Of a DNA stretch of 64,000 nt, positions 17,562-26,103 are shown piece by piece. A program made the position numbers and the translations under genes. Origin of the DNA: Sphaerospermopsis sp. SIO1G1 (GTDB lineage Bacteria > Cyanobacteriota > Cyanobacteriia > Cyanobacteriales > Nostocaceae); assembly GCA_010672785.1 (NCBI GenBank), contig JAAHFX010000001.1, forward strand, positions 124,001 to 188,000, written 5' to 3'. The notes below the pieces were generated by a model. It was not told where the DNA came from. It was given only the letters and a program-made list of their open reading frames with translations, and did no database searches. Numbering within the stretch: the first letter of the stretch is position 1; each line of letters begins with the position of its first letter.

Positions 17562-19379
17562 TTATTCCATTAATATCAACCGCGAGGGTTCTAAATATAC
17601 ATACCAAGGAAATGCTTTATCTTTAAATGTTACCCATTTCTCTTTATAAACTTCCACTTGTAAATGATAATCATGGTGATTTTCTGGTTGAGAGTGTAAT
17701 TTTAAAAATAAAGTCATCCGGTGTGGTGTTTCACTACTCCTAACTAACCAACAGGGAAAGGTATTTTCATGATGATGATCATTCTTGAAAGTAATTTGAT
17801 GAGCGCGGATACCAATATGAGATAGTTTTTCAGGAATAGATTCAACAACTTGAAGTTGACAATCCCAATCATGAGCTAATACTATTTGCTCAGATAAATA
17901 AGTAGCACTAGAAAAGTTTTTACAGCCAGTTATTCGTGCTACATTTACAGTTGCAGGATATTTAAAAATTTCATACTTAGAACCATGATGGGCTTCTTTA
18001 CCATGTTCTAATACTAATAGATTAGGACATAAACGATAGGCTTCTTCCATATTATGAGTAACGAATAAAGTTACTCCAGCATAATCACCTAAAGTTTCCG
18101 TCATTTGTTGTTCTAATTGACTGCGTAAATGTGTATCCAAAGCAGAAAATGGTTCATCTAAAAGTAAAGCTTCTGGTTGACTAGCTAAAGCTCTAGCTAA
18201 ACCTACTCTTTGTTGTTGTCCTCCGGAAAGTTGATGGGGATAGCGATCGCCTAAACCCTGTAATTCCATTGCAATCAATTGTTTTTCTACTTCTACTTTG
18301 ATATTTCCACTTGATGATTCTTTGGGTATACCAAAGGCAATATTTTCAGCTACTGTTAAATGAGGAAAAAGGGCATAGTTTTGAAATAAAAAACCTATTT
18401 TACGTTCACGAATGGGAATATTAATTCCTTGCTCTGAATCAAATAAAACCCTTCCATTTAATATGATTTTCCCCTTAGTTGGTGTTTCTATTCCTGCTAA
18501 ACAACGCAGAATCATACTTTTTCCTGCGCCGGAACTTCCCAATAAACCTAGAGGTTTATTTTCACTGGTAAAACCTACTTTTAGATAAAAACTTGATAGT
18601 TTTTTTTCAATATCTATAAATAATCCTTTCTTCACAGAATTAATAGATAAATCCAAGGATTCATGTTCTGAATTTACAGATTTAACGGGATGAATATCTT
18701 CTTGATTTTTAGATTTACTAATTTGTTGTTTTTCTTGCCAAAGATTAGTAATCAGAATCCCAGAAAAAGAAATTATGACAATAACTATTGACCAAAACCA
18801 AGCTTCATTCATATCCCCAGCTTCTACCGCAAAATATATTGCCATAGGGATATTCTGAGTTTGCCCAGGAATATTGCCTGCTAACATTAAGGTAGCACCG
18901 AATTCTCCCAAAGCACGGGCAAAAGCTAGGGTTGCACCTGCAATAATGCCTGGAAATGCTAAAGGTAAACTAACTCGCCAAAATATCGTAAATTCTTTTG
19001 CGCCTAAAGTTCTTGCTGCCCTTAATAAGTTCCCATCAATCTGTTCAAAAGCTGCCAATGCAGTTTTATACATTAAAGGAAAAGAAACTACCATCGCCGC
19101 TAATGCTGCACCATACCATGTAAATACAATTGTCAAGTCAAAAGGTTGTAATAATTTACCAACCGGACCATTGTTACCAAAAAATAACAATAACAAAAAA
19201 CCTACAACTGTTGGTGGTAGAATTAGCGGAGCAATAAATATACCTTCAATGATAGATTTACCTCTACCACGATAACTTAACATCCAATAAGCAGTAACAA
19301 CACCAAAGAATAAGGTGATGAAGGTTGCCAACAATGAAGTCTTCAATGATATCCAGAGGGGTGATAAATCCTGTGGCAT
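17562..19379 (-). CDS. modBC: Molybdate ABC transporter, permease-ATPase fusion (ModB-ModC)
   Basis: One polypeptide carries both inner-membrane permease and ATPase for molybdate uptake. From ATG at 19379 (605 residues; TTG and GTG upstream at 19421 and 19418 are possible) the MetI-fold permease comes first, with the ATPase-docking motif ARTLGAKEFTIFWRVSLPLAFPG. Then come Walker A GSSGAGKS, signature LSGGQQQRVGLARAL, Walker B LLLDEPFSALD and H-loop VTHNMEEAYR, then a short TOBE-like tail. Such ModBC fusions occur in cyanobacteria. No modA is next to it. Specificity for molybdate is taken from the family architecture; tungstate or sulfate would be alternatives. Confidence 0.88.
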   Translation of the reverse strand: MPQDLSPLWISLKTSLLATFITLFFGVVTAYWMLSYRGRGKSIIEGIFIAPLILPPTVVGFLLLLFFGNNGPVGKLLQPFDLTIVFTWYGAALAAMVVSFPLMYKTALAAFEQIDGNLLRAARTLGAKEFTIFWRVSLPLAFPGIIAGATLAFARALGEFGATLMLAGNIPGQTQNIPMAIYFAVEAGDMNEAWFWSIVIVIISFSGILITNLWQEKQQISKSKNQEDIHPVKSVNSEHESLDLSINSVKKGLFIDIEKKLSSFYLKVGFTSENKPLGLLGSSGAGKSMILRCLAGIETPTKGKIILNGRVLFDSEQGINIPIRERKIGFLFQNYALFPHLTVAENIAFGIPKESSSGNIKVEVEKQLIAMELQGLGDRYPHQLSGGQQQRVGLARALASQPEALLLDEPFSALDTHLRSQLEQQMTETLGDYAGVTLFVTHNMEEAYRLCPNLLVLEHGKEAHHGSKYEIFKYPATVNVARITGCKNFSSATYLSEQIVLAHDWDCQLQVVESIPEKLSHIGIRAHQITFKNDHHHENTFPCWLVRSSETPHRMTLFLKLHSQPENHHDYHLQVEVYKEKWVTFKDKAFPWYVYLEPSRLILME

Positions 19380-19447
19380 ATTCTGCTGTTTATGTAATAC
19401 CAACTTAGTATTATACACCAAACTAGATCCAGGTCATTTCTAAGAAT

Positions 19448-20156
19448 ATGAAATATAAGAACTACATAAAAATCTACATTCCCACTTTCATGAAATGTTT
19501 TAGCCCAAAAACTACCATTATCATCTAATTTAATTGGATTTGATACTCCTGATGGAGAAAAGTTGTTGATGGAAAGTAAATCTAAAAGAGACTTTTTCCC
19601 TTTAAGTATGCACTTCGTCAGTCAAGACAATCTTGCATATTGTGGAGTTGCAAGTATTGTTATGGTTTTAAATAGTTTAAATATTCCTGCTCCAGAAACA
19701 CCGGAATATCGAAGATATAAAATATTTACCCAAGATAACTTTTTTAGTAATCCTAAAACGCAGAAAATTATTGCTCCAGAAAAAGTAGCAAGAGGTGGGA
19801 TGAATCTACAACAATTAGGAGGATTACTTTCTAGTTATGACAGTGTAAAAGTTAAAGTTTATCATGCTGGAGATAGCAGTTTAGCCGAGTTTCGTAAATT
19901 AGCAGTAGCAAATTTAAAGCAGCCAGGAAATTATGTTCTCATTAATTATTTGCGGAAAGAAATAGGCCAGGAAAGAGGTGGTCATATTTCACCTTTAGCA
20001 GCATATAATGAGTCAACAGATAGATTTTTAATTATGGATGTTTCGCGTTATAAATATCCCCCTATTTGGGTAAAGGCTGCTGATTTATATAACTCTATGA
20101 ATACAAATGATTCCAGTTCAGGAAAGACAAGAGGTTTTGTGTTGGTGAGTAAGTAA
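19448..20156 (+). pseudogene. Phytochelatin-synthase-like cysteine protease, 5' end frameshifted
   Basis: The intact frame (TTG 19563 or ATG 19569 to 20156) encodes the papain-like fold that, in proteins such as Nostoc Alr0975, cleaves glutathione to gamma-glutamylcysteine. Catalytic Cys (QDNLAYCGVAS), His (RGGHISPLAAY) and Asp (MDVSRYKYPP) are all kept. However, conserved sequence continues upstream of any start: in the same frame 19512-19562 encodes LPLSSNLIGFDTPDGEK, which family members have after a signal peptide. That frame is stopped by TGA at 19491. A candidate signal-like start, ATG at 19448, is in another frame. The gene has therefore lost its exported N terminus by a frameshift, or now makes a shortened cytosolic enzyme. 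Confidence 0.75.
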
Positions 20157-20251
20157 AATTGAGTTAAAAATTCTGCTTTTTTGAAAAAACAGTTCTTCAG
20201 TACCTAATATGCAAAATCAATCTCAAAAAACCTCGGAAGGCTTAATATACA

Positions 20252-20358
20252 TACAGCAGATTTCATTCATAAGAGGTACAAATCATAATCATGAAACTCT
20301 TGTGGGGTGGGCATCTTGCCCGCCAATCACGTACCTCATGACACCGAAAAGTGCTGTA
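20252..20358. mobile_element. R1 MITE-like element, copy 2
   Basis: A 107-bp element from TACAGCAGATTTCATTC to GTGCTGTA, with the conserved core CTTGTGGGGTGGGC and GAGGTAC/GTACCTC arms. A 71-residue open frame across it is only a translation of the repeat. It lies in the 441-bp gap between the phytochelatin-synthase-like gene and the HAD gene. Confidence 0.8.
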
Positions 20359-20491
20359 AGACATAAGCCACAGACTTTAGATATTGTTAGCAAATTTACC
20401 TTTTTACTCTGTTCCCTTTTTTAGGCTGGTAATTTACGATAACAAGTACGGTAGAACCAAAAAAACTTGTCTTTCCAAGACTATTTTAGTC

Positions 20492-20581
20492 AGAACTTAC
20501 ACAAAATATACTTCAAATAGTGTCATTGCGACGAAAGGAAGCAATCTCAAAACCCTATATTTCGTTAAAATGCGTAAGTCC
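20492..20581. repeat. R2 palindromic repeat
   Basis: The unit runs from AGAACTTACACAAAATATAC to AATGCGTAAGTCCT with the core GTCATTGCGACGAAAGGAAGC. It lies just downstream of the HAD gene stop (20598). Confidence 0.8.
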
Positions 20582-20597
20582 TATTAGTAACTAAACT

Positions 20598-21344
20598 TTA
20601 CGAAAACAAGGATGTTTCCATGACTTGAATCTCATGTAATTGATTAATAATCACATCTGCACCTTGAACATGATCAGAGTTATTATTCCAGGTAATACCA
20701 ATTGCACCTGCTGCTTTACCTTCTTTTGCCATTTGCATATCACCAACAGAATCACCTACCATCAAAGTAGCACCTGGTTGTACTCCTAATGCCTGACAGG
20801 CCTGTAAAAATAAAATAGCATCTGGTTTACTTGGGCCTTCATCAACTCCCATTTCTAATTGCAGATACTCCCTTAATTCATGATTCATAACAAACTGCTG
20901 CACATCTCTGGTAGTTGCAGCTGAGAGAATACCCAGTTTCATTCCTGCTGATGATAGAGTTCTCAAAATATCTAATACTCCGGGAAACAGAGTTGTGGAG
21001 TTACTACGAAGATACCGATCTGCTTCTGCTAAAGCTTGACGAGCGATTTGTAAAGATTCAAACCATGTTTTACCTGTTTCAGCTATGTATGCAGCTGCGG
21101 CAACTTCTGTCTCTTTACGACTAGCTACAGCTATTAAACCTGCTGTGTCTAACTTGTCACCATTGATGCCATAGGCCATTAACAATGGTTCACCAATACC
21201 TGGAATTTGTGCATCTATGATTCTAGCTGCTTTTTGTCCTAGCGATCGCAAATAGGTTTCAGAGTCTTCTAATGTACCATTTTTGTCAAATAAGATTGCT
21301 TGAATATGAGAAAAAGTTATATCTTTACATCTAATAATCGCCAT
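20598..21344 (-). CDS. HAD-superfamily hydrolase with DKNGT motif I
   Basis: A haloacid-dehalogenase-fold protein of 248 residues from ATG at 21344; an upstream in-frame start at 21377 is less likely. The motifs are LFDKNGTLED (motif I), GILSAATTRD (II), GPSKPDA (III, Lys) and MVGDSVGDM (IV). Motif I has Asn where HAD phosphatases carry the second Asp (DxDGT), and a Lys like the DKTGT of P-type ATPases. This may weaken phosphatase action or mark a special substrate. Overall layout resembles phosphoglycolate phosphatase-like C1-cap members. Function is unassigned. Confidence 0.82.
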   Translation of the reverse strand: MAIIRCKDITFSHIQAILFDKNGTLEDSETYLRSLGQKAARIIDAQIPGIGEPLLMAYGINGDKLDTAGLIAVASRKETEVAAAAYIAETGKTWFESLQIARQALAEADRYLRSNSTTLFPGVLDILRTLSSAGMKLGILSAATTRDVQQFVMNHELREYLQLEMGVDEGPSKPDAILFLQACQALGVQPGATLMVGDSVGDMQMAKEGKAAGAIGITWNNNSDHVQGADVIINQLHEIQVMETSLFS

Positions 21345-21697
21345 TGAACTACTGTACTCCCATACCACCGTAATCATTTCTGAGAAGATATAATACTCAT
21401 AAATTGTATATAAGTCAAAAATATAACAATAAATTGATAGTTAAAAGAATGCTTTGTAGAAAGATGAAAATATATGTCGGGGTTGCTAAAAAAGTTATTT
21501 GTGGAAACCAGGGAATAGGTAACAGGCAAGAGTTTTGGATGTCTGTTATCCCAAAAGTTCTGGAAAGTTTAGAGTTTAAATGCACAGTTTTTCAAAGCTT
21601 CGGAGCAAAAAGCTTGCACTTGTTGACCATAAAAAAATCTAGAATCTTGACCTCATCTTGCTTTCAGAGTTATTCAGAATCCCCTGAAATCCAGAAG

Positions 21698-21721
21698 ACA
21701 AAAAAGAGGGATAACCCCTCT
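21698..21721 (-). terminator. Terminator-like hairpin downstream of the S1 gene
   Basis: Stem AGAGGG (21705-21710) pairs with CCCTCT (21716-21721) around a five-base loop. On the minus strand it is followed by a T run. A short T run on the plus side makes it potentially bidirectional. It is about 265 bases past the S1 stop. Confidence 0.6.
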
Positions 21722-21776
21722 AATTTTTGATTATTTTATTAATTTATCTTGTGAGTAAATACAGATAATTCTGAAA

Positions 21777-21987
21777 TTATGTAGGGTTGGCTGAGTAAAT
21801 CTGAAAACATTACAGGTATAGTGTTTGAGACTATTTTAATTTTCAAGAAATGCAAGATTATAGAGGTTCAGTGCTTGAGAACTTTGCACTTTTTCAACTT
21901 TGAGAGACTGAAAATAAGTTTTTAATTCTCTTCCTGCCCCCTGCCTCTAAGCCTCCACGGAAACACTTTTTCAGCATCCCCTATGTA
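21777..21987. repeat. Degenerate R3 copy C
   Basis: The ends TATGTAGGGTTGGCTGAG and CAGCATCCCCTATGTA are inverted and resemble the ends of R3 (AGGGCTTGCTGA and CAGCAAACCCTATTTA). The CTCCACGGAAACACTTTTTCAG segment also matches the family. The element stops exactly at the S1 stop codon, so it forms the start of that transcript's 3' untranslated region. Confidence 0.5.
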
Positions 21988-23271
21988 TTACTCTTCAACA
22001 GCTACAGGAACTTCTGTTTCTGTTGTTTCTTCAGTTTGAGCCACTACAGGAATTTCTGTTTCTGTTGTTTCTTCAGTTTGAGCCGCTACAGGAATTTCTG
22101 TTTCTGTTGTTTCTTCAGTTTGAGCCGCTACAGGAATTTCTGTTTCTGTTGTTTCTTCCGTTTGAGCCGCTACAGGAATTTCTGTTTCTGTTGTTTCTGT
22201 GGCTTCTACTTCTGTAGTTTCTGTTGCCTCTGTTGCCTCTGTTGCCTCTGTTGCTTCTGTAGTTTCCGTTGCTACAGGAACTTCTGTTTCCGCTGTTTCT
22301 GCTGCGGTTTCAGTTGTTTCTGTTCCTTCGACAACCTCAGTCCCTTCTGCTGGCGCAACTGTTAGACCTTGCTGTTTGGCTAACATTTGTTCCCTATACT
22401 TGGCCGCCATTTCTTCAGCCTTATCATAAACCAAATCGCGGTTCTTAATCATATCCCCTGGTTCGGGTTCTAGCTGCTTGGTAGACAGAGATATTCTTCC
22501 TCTTTCTGCATCCAAGTCAATGATCATGACTTTAACTTCATCATTGACATTAAATACACTGTGGGGTGTATCTATATGTTCATGGGAAATTTCAGAAATA
22601 TGAAGTAGTCCACTTACACCACCAATATCAATAAATGCACCATAGGGTTTGATACCACGAACAGTACCAATTACTACTTCGCCTACTTCTAAGCGGTTCA
22701 TCTTCCGCTCAACCAGCGCCCGACGATGAGATAAAACTAAGCGGTTACGTTCTTCATCCACTTCTAAGAATTTTAATGGTAATTCTTCACCTACTAAATC
22801 TTCTTTAGGTTTGCGGGTGCTGATGTGAGAACCGGGAATAAATCCCCTTAGTCCTTCAATTCGTACCAATGCACCACCACGATTTGTAGCGAACACACCA
22901 GAACGGACGGTAGCGTCTTCTGCCTGTAATTGACGTACCCTTTCCCAAGCCCTCATGTATTCAATACGACGAATAGACAGGGTTAGCTGACCATCTTCGT
23001 TTTCATCAGTGAGGATAAAAAATTCCCGTGTTTCGTTTGACTGTAAGACTTCTTCCGGGGCATCAACCCGGTTAATAGACATTTCCTGTATAGGTATGTA
23101 TGCTGCTGTTTTAGCACCAATGTCAATCAGAGCGCCGCGCGGCTCTATACTAAACACTGTTCCTGGTACTATATCACCAGGGCTGAAGTGATAATCGTAC
23201 TGATCAAGTAGAGCAGCGAAATCTTCGTGAGTAAATCCAATTTCTGTAGCGGTTAAATTCTGATTGACCAT
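21988..23271 (-). CDS. rpsA: 30S ribosomal protein S1 with long acidic repeat tail
   Basis: S1 binds mRNA and helps the 30S subunit initiate. Three S1 (OB-fold) domains are visible at about residues 32-101, 117-183 and 198-267, the usual cyanobacterial/plastid short form. From about residue 302 to 427 there is a low-complexity tail of Glu, Thr, Ala, Val and Pro without any Lys or Arg. It is made of TEA triplets and then about five units of a 14-residue repeat (TETEIPVAAQTEET). Family members end soon after the third domain or carry shorter tails. The tail is encoded by a 42-bp tandem repeat. Confidence 0.93.
   Translation of the reverse strand: MVNQNLTATEIGFTHEDFAALLDQYDYHFSPGDIVPGTVFSIEPRGALIDIGAKTAAYIPIQEMSINRVDAPEEVLQSNETREFFILTDENEDGQLTLSIRRIEYMRAWERVRQLQAEDATVRSGVFATNRGGALVRIEGLRGFIPGSHISTRKPKEDLVGEELPLKFLEVDEERNRLVLSHRRALVERKMNRLEVGEVVIGTVRGIKPYGAFIDIGGVSGLLHISEISHEHIDTPHSVFNVNDEVKVMIIDLDAERGRISLSTKQLEPEPGDMIKNRDLVYDKAEEMAAKYREQMLAKQQGLTVAPAEGTEVVEGTETTETAAETAETEVPVATETTEATEATEATEATETTEVEATETTETEIPVAAQTEETTETEIPVAAQTEETTETEIPVAAQTEETTETEIPVVAQTEETTETEVPVAVEE
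22016..22215. repeat. 42-bp tandem repeat inside the S1 gene
   Basis: Units beginning CAGTTTGAGCC recur at 22032, 22074, 22116 and 22158 (the last as CCGTTTG) with almost identical sequence. Shorter TTGCCTCTG repeats follow to about 22260. All keep the reading frame because 42 is a multiple of three. Copy number is likely to vary between strains. Confidence 0.9.
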
Positions 23272-23680
23272 GCTGTTGTGTTCCTGGTTCTATTCTCCGT
23301 CAAGTTTTTGTCACAGTTAATGATGTATACGCGAGGGCTTTTTATAGAAGTCTACACTTACATCGTTAGTTTATCCTAGCGTAAACAGCTAGGTTCACAT
23401 ATATCTACTTCCAGATAGGATATTATATCACATATCAAAAAGTTATTCACTAATTTTTGGTAATTGCACCAAATATAGTTACTCTAGATCAATATGACAA
23501 TGGCAAAATCTCATGCAGTTACTATTGTAAAGTTCTAAGTCCTATTCTGAATTAGTAAAACTCTCATAGTTAAACTTAAGTTTTTGTCATATGTTATACG
23601 ATGATTATCCGTTGCCACTTAAATAAGTAACAACGGATACTTAATCAAACTAACTGAAAATTTGGGTATTAACACCCTAG
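23272..23680. other. Upstream region of the S1 gene and psbT 3' side
   Basis: A 409-bp gap. It should contain the S1 promoter and 5' leader. The only structure I can support is the hairpin at 23606-23639. Confidence 0.5.
23606..23639 (-). terminator. Hairpin 3' of psbBT
   Basis: A perfect nine-base inverted repeat, TATCCGTTG with CAACGGATA, encloses a further ACTT/AAGT pair. It lies about 40 bases after the psbT stop. It lacks a clear T run, so it may be a 3'-stabilising or processing hairpin rather than a strong terminator. Confidence 0.6.
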
Positions 23681-23788
23681 TTATTCTTTCTCTTTTTTCT
23701 CAAAGCGAGGGGGTTCGCGAAAGGCGATCGCAAAGAAGAGAACACCTATTGCTAAGGCCAGGATCAAGATGTATGCAACGCTTTCCAT
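23681..23788 (-). CDS. psbT: Photosystem II reaction center protein T
   Basis: A small single-helix subunit of 35 residues at the photosystem II dimer interface, in the thylakoid membrane. Translation from ATG at 23788 gives MESVAYILILALAIGVLFF, then AIAFREPPRFEKKEKE, the conserved PsbT hydrophobic helix followed by the FREPPR segment. A HIP1 site lies in the codons for AIA. It follows psbB by 109 bp in the same direction, the standard psbB-psbT order of cyanobacteria and plastids. Confidence 0.96.
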   Translation of the reverse strand: MESVAYILILALAIGVLFFAIAFREPPRFEKKEKE

Positions 23789-23897
23789 ATGAGGAGTTCC
23801 TGCTTATACAGCCAGTAATTTTATTTGATCAAGATCAGGGACAAGCATGAAGTAACAAAAAAATTTGTTGTACTTCATACTTGACCAGGTTTGATGT

Positions 23898-25427
23898 TTA
23901 AGCTTCTTTCCGAACACGAGTGGTCTTGTCACCAACTTTTTGGAACAGACCCCATTCTACTTGTTCTTCTAGGTCAGCTTCTACACCAGCAAATACGTCA
24001 CGGTAGATTGTTCTTGCACCATGCCAAATGTGGCCGAAGAAGAACAATAGCGCAAATACTGCATGACCGAAGGTAAACCAACCTCTGGGAGATGTACGGA
24101 ATACACCATCAGAGTTTAATGTTTCTCTGTCGAAGTCGAAGATTTCGCCACCTTGTGCTTTACGAGCGAAACGTTTTACTTCAGATGGGTTTGTAAAGGT
24201 TTGACCATTCAAATCACCACCATAGAAGCTAACAGTTACACCTGTTTGCTCAAAGCTATATTTAGATTCTGCCCGACGGAAAGGAATGTCAGCGCGGACT
24301 ACTCCATCAGCATCGGTAAGAACTACGGGGAAGGTTTCAAAGAAGTTAGGTAGACGACGTACACTTAACTCGCGTCCTTCTCCATCGGTGAATACTGCGT
24401 GACCTTGCCAAGATTGGGCAATACCATCACCGTTCACCATTGCGCCTGTACGGAATAAACCACCTTTAGCGGGGCTATTACCTACATAGTCATAGAAAGC
24501 CAATTTTTCTGGGATTTGTGACCAAGCTTCGGATAGGCTTGCACCACTAGCTACACTGGCTTGTACACGACGCTCAATTTCTTCGTGGAAGTATCCTTGG
24601 TCCCACTGATAGCGGGTAGGTCCGAAAAGTTCAATGGGGGTAGTAGCATTACCGTACCACATAGTACCAGCTACTACGAATGCAGCAAAGAATACCGCAG
24701 CAATACTACTTGAAAGTACGGTTTCAATGTTACCCATCCGTAGGGCTTTGTAAAGCCTTTCCGGAGGACGAACAGAAAGGTGGAATAAACCAGCAATAAT
24801 ACCAACTACACCAGCAGCAATGTGGTGAGCTACAACACCACCAGGGTTAAAGGGGTTAAAGCCGGCTGGTCCCCATTCCGGAGCAACAGGTTGTATGCTA
24901 CCAGTGATGCCATAAGCATCAGAAACCCACATTCCAGGTCCAAATAAGCCTGTTTGGTGGAAAGCTCCGAAACCGAAGCAAAGTAAACCAGATAAGAACA
25001 AGTGAATGCCAAACATTTTTGGCAAGTCTAAGGCGGGTTCGCCTGTACGGGGATCTCTGAAGAGTTCTAAATCCCAGAATACCCAGTGCCAAACAGCAGC
25101 TAGGAATAATAAACCAGAAAGAACGATGTGAGCAGCAGCAACGCCTTCAAATGACCAGAAGCCAGGGTCTACGGCTGTACCGCCGGTTACGCTCCAACCA
25201 CCCCAAGATTCGGTTACACCTAAACGTGCCATGAAGGGAAGTACAAACATCCCTTGTCGCCACATGGGGTTAAGAATTGGATCACTGGGGTCGTAAATAG
25301 CTAGTTCATACAATGCCATTGAACCAGCCCAGCCAGCTACTAGGGCTGTGTGCATTAAATGTACAGAAATCAGTCGGCCTGGATCGTTCAGAACCACTGT
25401 ATGTACTCGGTACCAGGGTAGTCCCAT
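23898..25427 (-). CDS. psbB: Photosystem II CP47 chlorophyll apoprotein
   Basis: Core antenna protein of photosystem II in the thylakoid, binding chlorophyll a and passing energy to the D1/D2 centre. The 509 residues start with [19 protein letters not shown]. Six membrane helices with chlorophyll-ligating His are visible ([73 protein letters not shown]), with a large lumenal loop between helices five and six. Length and sequence are those of typical cyanobacterial CP47. Expressed with psbT. Confidence 0.99.
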   Translation of the reverse strand: MGLPWYRVHTVVLNDPGRLISVHLMHTALVAGWAGSMALYELAIYDPSDPILNPMWRQGMFVLPFMARLGVTESWGGWSVTGGTAVDPGFWSFEGVAAAHIVLSGLLFLAAVWHWVFWDLELFRDPRTGEPALDLPKMFGIHLFLSGLLCFGFGAFHQTGLFGPGMWVSDAYGITGSIQPVAPEWGPAGFNPFNPGGVVAHHIAAGVVGIIAGLFHLSVRPPERLYKALRMGNIETVLSSSIAAVFFAAFVVAGTMWYGNATTPIELFGPTRYQWDQGYFHEEIERRVQASVASGASLSEAWSQIPEKLAFYDYVGNSPAKGGLFRTGAMVNGDGIAQSWQGHAVFTDGEGRELSVRRLPNFFETFPVVLTDADGVVRADIPFRRAESKYSFEQTGVTVSFYGGDLNGQTFTNPSEVKRFARKAQGGEIFDFDRETLNSDGVFRTSPRGWFTFGHAVFALLFFFGHIWHGARTIYRDVFAGVEADLEEQVEWGLFQKVGDKTTRVRKEA

Positions 25428-25877
25428 TGACTACGCTCCTCCTTGAAGAGTTAGTTTACAAAGCAAATTTTCCTAGTGAGGATCTGAGGGAGGGAAACCG
25501 CCGCCCAGAAAACTCTCTGAGTTTTTGTTATCGCCAGTCTTGTGTTTTACCACAGATTAGCCGGTGTTTTATCATTGCTTGCTGTCATAGCCTGACTACC
25601 CTCAGTTATTCACTTTCGGGAGGTGGTTATTTCAGCACTCAGCAAAAATGAGAATATTTTAAAAAGTGTAACTATTGATGGAATTCTTTGCAAGCTTCTA
25701 GATGATTGGAATTTCCTCATATCTGGTTCAGATATCGCTATCCATATATGTCGTGCTATTAATGCGCCAATATTTATTAGCTGTCAAGAATGTGAATATT
25801 AATATAGGTATATATGTCAATCTGTCTTATTTTAAGTTCTAATTTAATTAGATTGTTGAACGAAAAAGGAGTACACA
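25428..25877. other. psbB upstream region
   Basis: A 450-bp gap between divergent psbB and the antitoxin remnant. Apart from the psbB ribosome-binding site I see no gene, no R-family repeat and no operator I can name. The psbB promoter must lie here. Confidence 0.5.
25438..25444 (-). promoter_or_regulatory. Shine-Dalgarno of psbB
   Basis: AAGGAGG on the minus strand, ten bases before the ATG at 25427, as expected for a highly expressed photosystem gene. Confidence 0.8.
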
Positions 25878-26024
25878 ATGGATGTAATTACAACTCAGCA
25901 AGCTGCTGGTGAACTAGATGCTTTAGTGGATCGAGTTATTGCAGATGTAGAACCAACAATTATTTGTAATAACAAAGGTAATAATGTAATAATTGTGGCT
26001 TGTCGTTTTCATTATCAGGATTAG
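25878..26024 (+). pseudogene. Truncated Phd/YefM-like antitoxin remnant
   Basis: A 48-codon frame with a strong AAAGGAG ribosome-binding site. It starts MDVITTQQAAGELDALVDRV and continues through CNNKGNNVIIV, the N-terminal dimer/DNA-binding half of a Phd/YefM antitoxin. After that it changes to ACRFHYQD and stops at TAG. Full-length relatives continue for 30-40 residues with the toxin-binding tail. In the same frame another 19 sense codons follow before TAA. No toxin gene is next to it. It is most simply a decaying antitoxin, though the DNA-binding half could still act. Confidence 0.6.
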
Positions 26025-26103
26025 AAATTAAATAGATTTCATCAGATGAGTGGAACAGCAAATCATATATTAGAATAATTAACTGCTGATTTTAAAAAAA
26101 TAA

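Larger units (their letters stand above)
21345..21987. other. Gap with terminator and repeat remnant
   Basis: This 643-bp stretch contains the S1 terminator (21698-21721) and a degenerate R3 copy that ends at the S1 stop codon. A 108-codon open frame at 21404-21730 has no start signal or recognisable sequence and I do not accept it as a gene. Nothing else is seen. Confidence 0.5.

Noticed and set aside
20209..20424. 71-residue open frame with the peptide HETLVGWASCPP
   Set aside because: It is the translation of R1 copy 2; the same peptide appears on the opposite strand in R1 copy 1 (frame 6708-7094).
21404..21730. 108-residue plus-strand frame between the HAD and S1 genes
   Set aside because: No ribosome-binding site, no recognisable sequence, runs across a terminator hairpin; low-complexity and out of line with neighbouring codon use.
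22023..22429. Overlapping plus-strand frames rich in Phe, Cys, Arg or Val, Ser
   Set aside because: Shadows of the 42-bp repeat in the S1 gene, open only because the repeat lacks stops.
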